DNA of 21,808 nucleotides from Streptosporangiaceae bacterium (GTDB lineage Bacteria > Actinomycetota > Actinomycetes > Streptosporangiales > Streptosporangiaceae), in assembly GCA_030040475.1 (NCBI GenBank), contig JASHTQ010000250.1, forward strand, positions 1 to 21,808, written 5' to 3'. Position 1 is the stretch's first letter. Each line of letters starts with the position of its first letter. The position numbers and the translations under genes were made by a program. Positions 13,584 to 21,549 of the stretch are shown one piece after another. The notes beneath the pieces are model-generated. The model did no database searches, was not told the DNA's origin, and saw only the letters and a program-made list of their open reading frames with translations.

Positions 13584-13856
13584 TTAGCCGCCGCTCTTGC
13601 GGCGGAAGGAGCGGCGGCTGGCCGCGGGGCCGTGCGAGCCGTGGACCTTGCCTGTGCCCTGGGCGCCGTCCGCGTTCGCGCTGGCGTGGGCACTGCGCTT
13701 GCGATCTAGCGCCTCGCGGAACTGGCGCTTTACATCGTCGATATCCGGTGCAGCCTTGTCCCCGGGCGCCTGCGCGTCCGGGACGGCGGCTGCCGCCGGC
13801 AAGGCCGCGTCGGCGGCGTCCGGCGAAGCCTCGGCTCCTGATTGCTCGACAGCCAT
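13584..13856 (-). CDS. DUF5302 family small protein
   Basis: A 90-residue, Ala-rich and highly charged protein. The acidic N-terminal half looks disordered. The C-terminal half has the family core DVKRQFREALDRKR, followed by GKVHGSHGP and a basic end ASRRSFRRKSGG. These are the marks of DUF5302, a small actinobacterial family of unknown function. The open frame extends upstream to 14090. ATG 13856 was chosen because GGAGG lies 5 bases before it and the extension would overlap the divergent gene. The basic tail suggests binding to nucleic acid or the ribosome, which is only a guess. Confidence 0.85.
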   Translation of the reverse strand: MAVEQSGAEASPDAADAALPAAAAVPDAQAPGDKAAPDIDDVKRQFREALDRKRSAHASANADGAQGTGKVHGSHGPAASRRSFRRKSGG

Positions 13857-13977
13857 GGGGACCTCCAGCGGCTCAAGGGGCACGCATACAGCCTCGCACA
13901 CTCCGGGCCAGTTCTTCGAGTGAGTATCCGGTTGGCGCGTGCCCGCCGCGGGCGGCCGACCGCCGATACTTACACCT

Positions 13978-14841
13978 ATGACGCGAGCGCCCAGAGATGC
14001 GCCGACCGGGACGGCCGACGGGCTCGGGCACGCCGAGATCTTGCGGGATGCCGACCGGCGGGCATCGTGGATGCTGCTCCTGGACGGCATACCGCAATCT
14101 CACGTGGACCTCGAGGACCCGGGCTACCTGGACTTCGAGTACGTCCGGCAGCTGGGGCACGTCATCGATACGGCCGCCCCTGAGGGGCAGCCGCTGAGGG
14201 TCTTGCACCTGGGGGCGGGGGCGCTCACGCTGGCTCGCTACGTCGCGGCCACCAGGCCCGGCTCGCCGCAGCTGGCCGTCGATGCCGATGCGGCGCTCGT
14301 CGACCTGGTCCGGGCCAGGCTGCCGTTCCGGCGGACGGACTCACGGGGCGGGCGGATCCGGGTCCGCATCGGCGATGCAAGGACGGAACTCGGCCTGCTG
14401 GCCGCCGGCTCGTTCGACGTGCTGATCGTGGATGTGTTCGCCGGCGGGCGCACGCCTGCCAGCCTGACCTCGGTGGAGTTCGCGACGGCCGCGCGTCGCG
14501 CGCTGCGCGATACCGGAGTCCTCGGCGCCAACGTGGCCGACGGGCCGCCGCTCGCCCACGCCCGCAGGCAGGTCGCCACGATGCGGAAGGTGTTCCCGCA
14601 TGCCTGCCTGATCGCGGAGGCCGCGATCGTGCGCGGCCGGCGGTTCGGCAACACCGTGCTCGTCGCCAGCGGCCGCGAGCTGCCGGTCGACGCGCTCACC
14701 CGGCTGACGGCCGCGGACCCGATGCCGGCCCGGGTCCTGCACGGCGACGAGCTTGAGCGCTTCGCGGCGGGCGCGAGGCCGGTGACAGACGCGGACGCGC
14801 AGCCCTCCCCCGCCGCGCCGCCCGGCGCGTTCGTCAGCTGA
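13978..14841 (+). CDS. Spermidine synthase-like SAM-dependent transferase
   Basis: A 287-residue protein with a Rossmann methyltransferase-like fold of the spermidine-synthase group. Residues 33-52 (LLLDGIPQSHVDLEDPGYLD) match the N-terminal strand region of polyamine aminopropyltransferases. Motif I is VLHLGAGALTLARYVA (75-90), the acidic residue follows in LAVDADAALVDL, and LIVDVFAGGRTP lies near 149-160. The usual DAY-type active-site motif is replaced by VDVFAG, so true aminopropyl transfer is doubtful. Such orphan members are common in actinomycetes. The start is taken as ATG 13978; GTG 13939 in frame is an alternative, and no Shine-Dalgarno is clear. GATACT 8 bases upstream could be a -10 of a leaderless mRNA. 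The last codons and stop lie inside the first unit of a 36-bp tandem repeat. Confidence 0.88.
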   Translation: MTRAPRDAPTGTADGLGHAEILRDADRRASWMLLLDGIPQSHVDLEDPGYLDFEYVRQLGHVIDTAAPEGQPLRVLHLGAGALTLARYVAATRPGSPQLAVDADAALVDLVRARLPFRRTDSRGGRIRVRIGDARTELGLLAAGSFDVLIVDVFAGGRTPASLTSVEFATAARRALRDTGVLGANVADGPPLAHARRQVATMRKVFPHACLIAEAAIVRGRRFGNTVLVASGRELPVDALTRLTAADPMPARVLHGDELERFAAGARPVTDADAQPSPAAPPGAFVS

Positions 14842-14930
14842 GGGTGAGTGGGTGACGGCCGCGCGTTCGTCGGCTGAGGGTGAGTGGGTGACGGACGCGC
14901 GTTCGTGAGCTGGGGGCGGGTGGGAGCGGT
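14827..14930. repeat. 36-bp tandem repeat, 2.9 copies
   Basis: Units at 14827-14862 and 14863-14898 differ at two positions; a third, decayed unit runs to about 14930. Each begins GCGTTCGT and contains CTGAGGGTGAGTGGGTGACG. The first unit encodes the last residues and TGA stop of the spermidine-synthase-like gene. The array fills the spacer up to the stop of der. Confidence 0.88.
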
Positions 14931-16342
14931 CAGCGGCGGCGGTCGGCGCGGGCGGGCTTGGCGGGGCGTTTGCCTGGGCGGGCTTCACGCTTGGCCCTGA
15001 CCCGGACCGATACCTGTACCGGGCTGCCCTCGAAGCCGAACTCCTCGCGCACGCGGCGCTCGATGAACCGGCGGTAGGCGGCCTCGAGGAACCCGGACGC
15101 GAACACCACGAAGTGCGGTGGCCGGACCCCGGCCTGGGTGGCGAACAGGATCTTGGGCTGCCGGCCGCCGCGCACCGGCGGGGGCGTCGCCGCTACCAGG
15201 CCGGTGAGCCACGCGTTGAGCCTGCCGGTCGGCACCCGGGTCTCCCAGCCCGCCAGCGCCTTCTCCAGCGCGGGGACCAGCCGCTCGACGTGCCGCCCGG
15301 TCGCCGCGGAGATGTTCACCCGCGGCGCCCAGCGCGCGGTGTGCAGCTGCCGGTCGATCTCGCGGTCGAGGTACCGCTGGCGTTCTGAGTCGACCAGGTC
15401 CCACTTGTTGTAGGCGATGACAAGCGCCCGGCCTGCCTCGATCACCATCGAGACGATCCTGAGGTCCTGCTCGGTCAGCGGCTGGCTCGCGTCGATGAGG
15501 ACCACGGCGACCTCGGCGCGGTCCAGCGCCCCGGCGGTGCGCAGCGCCGCGTAGTAGTCCGCGCCCTGGTTCTCCCTGAACCGCCGCCTGATGCCGGCCG
15601 TATCCACGAACCGCCAGGTCGTGCCGCCGAGTTCGACGAGCTCATCCACCGGGTCCCTGGTGGTGCCCGCCACATCGTGGACGAGCGCGCGCTGGTGGCC
15701 GACCAGCTTGTTCAGCAGGCTGGACTTGCCCACGTTCGGGCGGCCGAGTAGCGCCACGCGGCGGGGGCCGCCCTCGGCCTCGTCGGCCTCCTTGGGCGCG
15801 TCGGGCAGCGCGTCGAGCACCACGTCGAGCAGGTCGCCGCTGCCCCGCCCGTGCAGCGCGCTGACCGGGGCGGGCTCGCCGAGGCCCAGCGACCACAGCG
15901 CCGCCACCTCGGGCTCGGCCTTGGTGTCGTCGACCTTGTTCGCCGCGACCACGACCGGCTTGCCCGACCGGCGCAGCACCCTGGCCACCGCCGCGTCGGC
16001 GTCGGTGACTCCGACGGTGGCGTCCACCACGAACAGCACGGCGTCGGCGGCGTCGACCGCGATCCTGGCCTGGGCGGCGACCCGGGCGGCCAGGCTCGGC
16101 TCGCTCTGCCCCTGGCCGCGGGGCGCGCCCTCTATCGACGGGTCCCAGCCGCCGGTGTCCACCAGGGTGAACGACCGGCCGCGCCACATCGCGTCGTAGG
16201 CGACCCGGTCCCTGGTCACGCCCGGCGTGTCCTCCACCACCGCCTGCCTGCTGCCGAGGATCCGGTTGACCAGCGTGGACTTGCCCACGTTGGGCCGACC
16301 GACGACGGCGACCACGGGGATGGGGGCAGGCTCGTTCGACAT
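14930..16342 (-). CDS. der: Ribosome assembly GTPase Der (EngA)
   Basis: An essential double-GTPase that helps assemble the 50S subunit; 470 residues, normal for actinobacteria. GTPase domain 1 has GRPNVGKS (15-22), DTGG (62-65) and NKVD (135-138). Domain 2 has GRPNVGKS (200-207), DTAG (247-250) and NKWD (312-315). The C-terminal KH-like domain spans roughly 350-445 and ends in a basic tail. Start ATG 16342; the preceding purine-rich AGAAAG is a weak ribosome binding site. It lies 46 bp downstream of cmk on the same strand, the usual actinobacterial order. The insertion rich in Gly/Gln after the first DTGG (about 68-84) is often seen in the high-GC lineage. Confidence 0.97.
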   Translation of the reverse strand: MSNEPAPIPVVAVVGRPNVGKSTLVNRILGSRQAVVEDTPGVTRDRVAYDAMWRGRSFTLVDTGGWDPSIEGAPRGQGQSEPSLAARVAAQARIAVDAADAVLFVVDATVGVTDADAAVARVLRRSGKPVVVAANKVDDTKAEPEVAALWSLGLGEPAPVSALHGRGSGDLLDVVLDALPDAPKEADEAEGGPRRVALLGRPNVGKSSLLNKLVGHQRALVHDVAGTTRDPVDELVELGGTTWRFVDTAGIRRRFRENQGADYYAALRTAGALDRAEVAVVLIDASQPLTEQDLRIVSMVIEAGRALVIAYNKWDLVDSERQRYLDREIDRQLHTARWAPRVNISAATGRHVERLVPALEKALAGWETRVPTGRLNAWLTGLVAATPPPVRGGRQPKILFATQAGVRPPHFVVFASGFLEAAYRRFIERRVREEFGFEGSPVQVSVRVRAKREARPGKRPAKPARADRRR

Positions 16343-16388
16343 TACTTTCTGCTTTGCTCGGAGTGCTAGATGCTCTGGGGGCTCTATG

Positions 16389-17153
16389 CTATGTGCTCTG
16401 CTGGCGCGGCTGCGGCAGGCCGGCCTCGCTGCGGGTTTCGCGGGCCAGTCGGACGATGATGTCCACCACCTCGGCCAGGCCGAGCGCGGTGGAGTCGATC
16501 TCGACGGCGCCGTCGGCCTTAACGCTCTGCGCCGAGTCGAGCCGGTCCCTGCGATCCTGGTCGGCCTGAGTAGAAGCCGTCGTCTGGCTGGTCTGCGCCG
16601 CCCGGCGAGTTGCCCGCTGGGCGCTGTCCGCGGTCAGGAACACCTTCACCGGCGCGTCCGGTGCCACCACCGTGCCGATGTCACGGCCTTCGGCGACGAT
16701 GCCCCCGGCGGCCGCGATGACGTCGCGCTGCTGCGCGATCAGGTGCGCGCGCACCTGCGGGACCGAGGCGACCGCGCTGACCGCGCCGGTAACCTCCTGG
16801 CTCCTTATCTCCGCCGTCACGTCGGTGCCATCGACCCGGACCCACGGGGCGCCCGGATCGGTCCCGACCTCGATGCCGGGGTCTGTAGCCAGCGCGGCGA
16901 CCGCGGCGGAGTCGCGCACGTCGACGCCGCGGCGCAGCAGCCACCAGGTCAGGGCCCGGTACATCGCTCCGGTGTCCAGGTAGCGCAGGCCCAGGGCCTG
17001 CGCCGCGCCGCGCGAGGCACTCGACTTGCCCGCGCCCGACGGCCCGTCCACCGCGACTACGAGCGGGGCCCCGGTTTCGATTGCCTCGTCCGTCTCGCTG
17101 TCCAGGTCCGCTGGAATGCTCACCCGTGCGATGCTACCGGCGGACCACGCCAC
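16389..17153 (-). CDS. cmk: Cytidylate kinase
   Basis: Phosphorylates CMP and dCMP with ATP in pyrimidine salvage. The P-loop is GPSGAGKS at 37-44; LDTGAMYRA and the substrate-binding [20 protein letters not shown] are present. [20 protein letters not shown] covers the lid and late helix. The usual RR-rich lid segment carries a Gln/Thr/Ser-rich stretch ([13 protein letters not shown]), unlike most relatives. The start at GTG 17153 gives 254 residues with a non-conserved N-terminus. GTG 17123 (244 residues) is equally possible, and neither has a good Shine-Dalgarno. The longer form begins only 3 bp after the preceding stop, suggesting co-transcription with the secreted protein gene. Confidence 0.95.
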   Translation of the reverse strand: MAWSAGSIARVSIPADLDSETDEAIETGAPLVVAVDGPSGAGKSSASRGAAQALGLRYLDTGAMYRALTWWLLRRGVDVRDSAAVAALATDPGIEVGTDPGAPWVRVDGTDVTAEIRSQEVTGAVSAVASVPQVRAHLIAQQRDVIAAAGGIVAEGRDIGTVVAPDAPVKVFLTADSAQRATRRAAQTSQTTASTQADQDRRDRLDSAQSVKADGAVEIDSTALGLAEVVDIIVRLARETRSEAGLPQPRQQST

Positions 17154-17156
17154 GGA

Positions 17157-18185
17157 TCAGCCCGCCAGCCTTTCCAGATAGAACTTGCCGCTCCGGTAGG
17201 CGATCACGGCCGCCGACGACCCGGCTACCAGCGTCACGGCATCCGGCACGGCAACCGTCGAGACCGTGGCTCCGGTGGCGGTGCTGAGCTGGCTGACCGT
17301 GGCGGAGGAGCAGACCGCGCTCTGGCACGGCGCGGTGAGCAGGAGCAGGCCTGCCCCGGCGCCCGCGATGTCCCGGTCATCGCCCGAGACGCGCCGGGAG
17401 AACACGTGCGCCAGGGACGTGGCGTTGTAGCTGTCGAGGTAGGTGTTGCCGCTTGGGTAGTGCGGGACGAGCAGTTCCACCCGGCCGCCGACCAGCGCGA
17501 GCGGCCCGTCAACGTCGACATCGGTGACCCGGCGCGACGTGCCGGACGGCGTGACGTGCACCACGTAGCCGTTCGTCCCGTCATTGCGAATGGCCTGGTA
17601 GTACAGGCCGCCCGCATCGGCTGCCGCATCGGCCGGATACGCGATGCCGGCGCTGACCAGGTGCACGGCGGCCGACGAGGTGGTGAACCTGCTGACGTTC
17701 GCGTACTCCAGGCCGCTCTCGTCGGTGGACCAGTCGGTCCAGGCCCAGACCGTGCTGCCGGCGGCGTACAGGCCGGCCGAGGTGACCGGGAACGGGCTGC
17801 TCAGCCTCCATTGCTGTACCGCGATCCCGCCCGGCAGGCGGTAGGCGGTCACGGTCGCGCCGACGTCGACGAACAACTCGTTCGAGTTCGCCGCCAGCGC
17901 CAGCACGTTCCCCTTGGCCTGTGCCACCTGCACGGGCGCCGAGGTTCCCTGCACCACGTAGACCTTGGCGCCGCTGGAGTAGAAGACCGCCCCGCTCGGC
18001 GCCTCGGCGAAATCGTAGCTGAAGGCGCTGCTGGCCTTGCCGAGATAGACGGTGCCCGCGGCGTGCAGCGAACCCGCGGCCGCCGAGGCCGGCAGCATGC
18101 CGCTGAAGCCGGAGGCGGCGACGCCGACGATGGCCGCGATCGCGGCCGGTTTGCGGGCCGCCCGCAAGACACTTGACTGAGGCAT
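17157..18185 (-). CDS. Secreted beta-propeller-like protein of unknown function
   Basis: 342 residues with a clear Sec signal: basic RAARKP, hydrophobic AAIAAIVGVAASGFSGML, and a likely cleavage after LPASAAA (near 37). The mature part is a series of short Val/Ala/Tyr-rich strands with repeated patterns such as GAKVYVVQG, NELFVDVG, GATVTAYRLPGG and GSTVWAWTD. These suggest a WD40/PQQ-like propeller of several blades. Only two cysteines are seen (PCQSAVCSS), close enough for a small disulfide loop. Start ATG 18185, with GGGAGG about 11 bases upstream. It is directly upstream of cmk (3-33 bp, depending on the cmk start), an unusual neighbour for a housekeeping operon. Ligand or role is unknown. 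Confidence 0.82.
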   Translation of the reverse strand: MPQSSVLRAARKPAAIAAIVGVAASGFSGMLPASAAAGSLHAAGTVYLGKASSAFSYDFAEAPSGAVFYSSGAKVYVVQGTSAPVQVAQAKGNVLALAANSNELFVDVGATVTAYRLPGGIAVQQWRLSSPFPVTSAGLYAAGSTVWAWTDWSTDESGLEYANVSRFTTSSAAVHLVSAGIAYPADAAADAGGLYYQAIRNDGTNGYVVHVTPSGTSRRVTDVDVDGPLALVGGRVELLVPHYPSGNTYLDSYNATSLAHVFSRRVSGDDRDIAGAGAGLLLLTAPCQSAVCSSATVSQLSTATGATVSTVAVPDAVTLVAGSSAAVIAYRSGKFYLERLAG

Positions 18186-18252
18186 AAGAAACCGTCCCTC
18201 CCGGTGCCGACATCGACGCCGATGTTACCGGCGGACGGACCCGGCGGGTGGC

Positions 18253-18966
18253 TTAGCCAGGGATGAGGCCGTGGCGGTAGGCGTAGCCGACGGCCTGGGC
18301 ACGGTCGCGGGCACCGATCTTGGGGAGTAGGTGGTTCACGTGGCTCTTCACCGTGGCCTCGCTGACGAACAGGCGCTTCGCGATCTCGGCGTTGGACAGG
18401 CCCGCCGCGATCAGGGCGAGGACCTCGGCCTCGCGCGGCGTCAGCCCGTCGGGCAGCGGCGGCCCGGCCGGTTCTGATGTGCCCGAAGGGGTCCGCGGAC
18501 CGGGCGGGGTGCCGGGGACGCGCGGTTGGGGATCGGCGCCGGCGATCGCCTCGACCAGGTGCCTGTGCACCGCGGGGTCCAGCGATGCCTGGCCGCAGGC
18601 AACGCGCTGCAGCGCCTGGCGGATCTCGTCGGCGCCCGCGTCCTTGGTGAGGTAGCCGAGCGCGCCGGCCCGGAGGGCCTCGATGACCGAGCGGTCGTCG
18701 GCATAGGTGGTCAGCACCACGACCTTGATCTCCGGGTGGCGGGCCCGCAGCCGGCGGGTGGCCTCCACCCCGTCGACCCTCGGCATCCGCAGGTCCATGA
18801 GGATCACGTCCGGGCGCAGCTCATCGGCCAGGGCCAGCGCCTCCTCGCCGTCGGCCGCGGTGCCGACGACCTCGACGTCGGGCAGCAGCCCGAGCAGCAT
18901 CGCCAGGCCCTCGCGGACCACGCGCTGGTCGTCGGCCGCCAGCACACGGACGCGCGGCCCGGTCAC
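18253..18966 (-). CDS. NarL/LuxR-type response regulator
   Basis: A 237-residue response regulator. The receiver domain has the acidic pair Asp12-Asp13, phospho-acceptor Asp58 (ILMDLRMP), Thr86 and Lys108 (YLTKDAG). A Pro/Gly-rich linker (about 143-172) joins it to a LuxR-type HTH: LTPREAEVLALIAAGLSNAEIAKRL, then VSEATVKSHVNHLLPKIG. Start GTG 18966 overlaps the histidine kinase stop (GTGA), so the pair is coupled. It probably controls the divergent ABC transporter genes; this arrangement is common for DesK/LiaS-like systems in Gram-positive bacteria. Confidence 0.96.
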   Translation of the reverse strand: MTGPRVRVLAADDQRVVREGLAMLLGLLPDVEVVGTAADGEEALALADELRPDVILMDLRMPRVDGVEATRRLRARHPEIKVVVLTTYADDRSVIEALRAGALGYLTKDAGADEIRQALQRVACGQASLDPAVHRHLVEAIAGADPQPRVPGTPPGPRTPSGTSEPAGPPLPDGLTPREAEVLALIAAGLSNAEIAKRLFVSEATVKSHVNHLLPKIGARDRAQAVGYAYRHGLIPG

Positions 18967-20276
18967 GCGGGCACCCGCAGCTTGACCAGGAAACCGTGGG
19001 CGGTCGGGTCGGCGGTCAGCGTCCCGCCCAGCAGTTCGGCGCGCTCGCGCATCCCCGTGAGCCCGTAGCCGTGCGAGGCAAGAGGCAGGTGCTGAGGGCG
19101 TGCTCGGTGGGTGTCACCGGTCTGGGGAGTAACCGCCACGCCGGCCCGGAAGTCCCGCACCGTCAGATGAATCTCCCGCGGAAGGTATTCCAGGCGGACG
19201 TCTACCCGGTCGGGGTGGGCATGCTTGCGGGCGTTGGTCAGGGCTTCCTGGGTGACGCGGTACAGGGCGAGCTTGACCGCCGAGCGGAGCTCGCGCGGGT
19301 CGCCGACGGTCGTGTACCGGCACGGGACGCCGGTGTCGGCTTCGAAGGCACGGGCCAGCGCGGCCAACTGGTCCGGGCCTGGGAGCTCGTCGTCGCGCAG
19401 CATGCCGATCGCCTGGCGCGCCTCGTCCAGGCCGCTGCGGGCCAGCTGGTGCGCGCGGTCGATGGTCGCCGCGAGCCGCTCGTCTGTCGGGTCGGAAAGC
19501 GCCAGCAGCCGGGCGCCCTCGAGCTGGACGACAAGCCCGGACAGCGAGTGCGCGAGCACGTCGTGCATCTCGCGGGCCAGCCGCTGGCGCTCGGCGAGCG
19601 CGGCCGCCCGCAGCTCCGCGTCACGCGTCTCCTCCATCTGGATCAGCAGCCGCTGAGCCTGCCGGTCGTTCTGGCGTGCCCGCCAGATCAGCATCGCGTA
19701 GAGGAACAGGCCGGTGAAGGAGAACACGCTGCTGATGAAGTCCGCCGATCCCTGGTGCGCGGTGTGCTTTTCTGACTCGGTGATCACGAAGGCGGCCACG
19801 CAGATCGTGGCGACGATGAAGGCAAGGCCGAACCGGGCCGGGATCGCGCCCACGGCGATGGCGACGGCGACGGCGACGACGCAGCCGCCCGCGCCGGGTC
19901 CCGTGGGCTGCACCCACATCAGCAGCACGGAACTCAGCACAAGCAGGACGAGAAAGGGCGCGTAGACCCTGGGCGGGGTCTGGCGCCTGAGCATCGTCTG
20001 CCTGATGCCGAGGGCGCCGACGGCGAAACCTGCCAGGCCGATCGTCAGGCCCAGCGATGCGCCGTGCAGGCCGACGCCCGGATGCGCGCGGGCCGAGAGG
20101 TACACCACCCCGCCGACGATCACCACTACCAGGGGGAGCAGGCTGCGCCGCCACGCCATGCGGCTGGCGTTGACCTCCCTGAGCGCGTCGAGCGTGCTGC
20201 TGCTTGGCAGCGGCTGCTGGAGCAGGGGTCCCCCGAGCAGGGGCTCCCCGGGCTCTCCAGGCGGCTGGCCGGTCAC
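18963..20276 (-). CDS. Sensor histidine kinase, HisKA_3 (NarL/DesK-like) type
   Basis: A 437-residue membrane kinase. Five or six hydrophobic helices lie at about 45-62, 73-91, 104-122, 130-165 and 181-199, with almost no extracytoplasmic domain. That suggests intramembrane sensing. The HisKA_3 dimerisation helix is RQRLAREMHDVLAHSLSGLV with His238. The ATPase domain has the N-box EALTNARKHA and the G-box HGYGLTGMRERAELLGG. The open frame extends upstream to 20426, but GTG 20276 (MTGQPPGEPGE) is a better start: TACCCT ends 7 bases before it, so a leaderless transcript is plausible. An ATG inside (codon 40) is a fallback. It is co-translated with the response regulator. Confidence 0.93.
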   Translation of the reverse strand: MTGQPPGEPGEPLLGGPLLQQPLPSSSTLDALREVNASRMAWRRSLLPLVVVIVGGVVYLSARAHPGVGLHGASLGLTIGLAGFAVGALGIRQTMLRRQTPPRVYAPFLVLLVLSSVLLMWVQPTGPGAGGCVVAVAVAIAVGAIPARFGLAFIVATICVAAFVITESEKHTAHQGSADFISSVFSFTGLFLYAMLIWRARQNDRQAQRLLIQMEETRDAELRAAALAERQRLAREMHDVLAHSLSGLVVQLEGARLLALSDPTDERLAATIDRAHQLARSGLDEARQAIGMLRDDELPGPDQLAALARAFEADTGVPCRYTTVGDPRELRSAVKLALYRVTQEALTNARKHAHPDRVDVRLEYLPREIHLTVRDFRAGVAVTPQTGDTHRARPQHLPLASHGYGLTGMRERAELLGGTLTADPTAHGFLVKLRVPA

Positions 20277-20473
20277 AGTAGCCAGGGTACGTTTCCGCGG
20301 GTCGCTCGTCCTCAGCGCGAGGGTGGACAGCCGGTCTCCAACCCAGGGTGGATCCTCGGCCCGGAGGCGGAGCGCGGCGGCCTGGTCAAGTTCAACCGCC
20401 GCGCCGAAGACCGGCCCCCGGCCCACCGGGCAGGCTGGGGTCGTCCCAGAAGGACACCGGCTAAGGAGACATC
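20277..20473. promoter_or_regulatory. Divergent promoter region of the two-component system and the ABC operon
   Basis: 197 bp. On the minus strand TACCCT (20289-20284) lies 7 bases before the kinase GTG, fitting a leaderless promoter with a poor -35. On the plus strand AAGGAGA (20463-20469) is the ribosome binding site of the small membrane protein. No perfect palindrome for the response regulator was found by eye. Confidence 0.4.
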
Positions 20474-20647
20474 ATGCTTCTGTTTCTTCTCCCCCCCGTC
20501 GTCCAGGTCGTCATAGGCGCCATCGTGCTGGTGATCGGCGTCGTGGCGCTGCACAGCGTCATCGTCGTGGCGGTCGGGGCGGTCGGCCTCGCCGTCGGCG
20601 GATACCGCTGGACCCGCTCCAGGAAGAAGGGCGGGTATCGGCGGTGA
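20474..20647 (+). CDS. 57-residue membrane peptide coupled to the ABC transporter
   Basis: A 57-residue protein, short enough to be missed by most gene callers. ATG 20474 follows AAGGAGA with a 4-base spacer. Two hydrophobic stretches, about 3-26 (LFLLPPVVQVVIGAIVLVIG onward) and 28-43, are followed by a strongly basic end (WTRSRKKGGYRR). This predicts one long hairpin or two helices with a cytoplasmic tail. The stop overlaps the GTG of the ABC ATPase (GTGA), so it is the first gene of a coupled operon of peptide, ATPase and permease. A role as a small accessory subunit or regulator of the exporter is an inference from this layout. Codon use is typical of the neighbours. Confidence 0.8.
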   Translation: MLLFLLPPVVQVVIGAIVLVIGVVALHSVIVVAVGAVGLAVGGYRWTRSRKKGGYRR

Positions 20648-21549
20648 GCGCGATCATCGTCAAGGACCTGGTCAAGCGCTTCGGCAGGTTCACCGCCGTC
20701 GAGAACGTCAGCTTCGAGGTCGCCGCGGGGCAGGTGACCGCGGTGCTCGGCCCGAACGGGGCGGGCAAGACCACCACGATCGAGATCCTCGAGGGATTCC
20801 AGGCGCCCACCGCGGGCACCGTCCGGGTGCTCGGGGCCGACCCGCACGCCGCGGGCCGGGCCTGGCGGGCCAGGATCGGGCTGGTCCTGCAGACCACCAG
20901 CCTGGACGCCCAGCTGACGGTGGCCGAGGCGCTGTCGCTGTTCGGCACGCTGTACCCGGATCCGCGGCGGGTGGGCGAGGTCCTCGACGTCATCGACCTG
21001 GACGCGGATGCCAGGACCAGGATCGGCGCGCTGAGCGGGGGCCAGCGCCGCCGGGTCGATCTGGGCATCGCGATCATCGGCCAGCCGGAGATGCTGTTCC
21101 TCGACGAGCCGACCACCGGCCTGGACCCTGAGGCCCGCAGGCGGCTGTGGTCGGTCATCGAGAACCTCACCGCTGGCGGCACCACCGTCCTGCTGACCAC
21201 CCACTACCTGGACGAGGCGCAGCACCTGGCCAGCCGGGTCATCGTGCTGGCCGACGGCCGGGTCGTCGCCGACGCCACGCCGGATCAGCTGCGGGCAATG
21301 GGCGGGGTGCCGGTGATCAGCTACCGGCTGCCCGCCGCGGCGCCGGCGCTGCCCGCCGCGCTTACCGAGTACGTGGACGGCACCCTGCTGACCATGCCTT
21401 CGGCCGACGTGACCGCCGACCTGGCCCTGCTTGTCGGCTGGGCGCGGCAGAACCACGTGGACCTGACCGGCCTCGAGGTCGGTCCGCCCAGCCTGGAGGA
21501 CGCCTACCTGGCGCTCACCGCGAACGGAAAGGAGCTCTGCCATGACTGA
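20644..21549 (+). CDS. ABC transporter ATP-binding protein (ABC-2 exporter type)
   Basis: A 301-residue ATPase. Walker A GPNGAGKT lies at 36-43, the Q-loop Gln at 83, the signature LSGGQ at 130-134, Walker B LFLDEP at 151-156 and the switch His at 187 in LLTTHYLDEAQ. The C-terminal 90 residues form the variable domain of CcmA/NatA/DrrA-like exporters. The start GTG 20644 overlaps the small membrane protein stop; a longer upstream frame is a shadow. It differs clearly in sequence from the other ABC ATPase in the window (1848 side), so the two are not recent copies. It lies next to a NarL-type two-component system that likely controls it, suggesting export of an antibiotic, lipid or peptide sensed at the membrane. 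Confidence 0.96.
   Translation: MSAIIVKDLVKRFGRFTAVENVSFEVAAGQVTAVLGPNGAGKTTTIEILEGFQAPTAGTVRVLGADPHAAGRAWRARIGLVLQTTSLDAQLTVAEALSLFGTLYPDPRRVGEVLDVIDLDADARTRIGALSGGQRRRVDLGIAIIGQPEMLFLDEPTTGLDPEARRRLWSVIENLTAGGTTVLLTTHYLDEAQHLASRVIVLADGRVVADATPDQLRAMGGVPVISYRLPAAAPALPAALTEYVDGTLLTMPSADVTADLALLVGWARQNHVDLTGLEVGPPSLEDAYLALTANGKELCHD

Noticed and set aside
14827..14930. CRISPR array
   Set aside because: The 36-bp units are directly adjacent without spacers and decay at one end; it is an ordinary tandem repeat and no cas gene is present.
16227..18176. 649-residue plus-strand frame opposite der, cmk and the secreted protein
   Set aside because: Shadow of three minus-strand genes; translation is His/Arg/Gly-rich without domains.
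20005..20643. Upstream extension of the second ABC ATPase
   Set aside because: Runs through the opposite kinase gene and the small membrane protein; GTG 20644 is coupled to the preceding stop.
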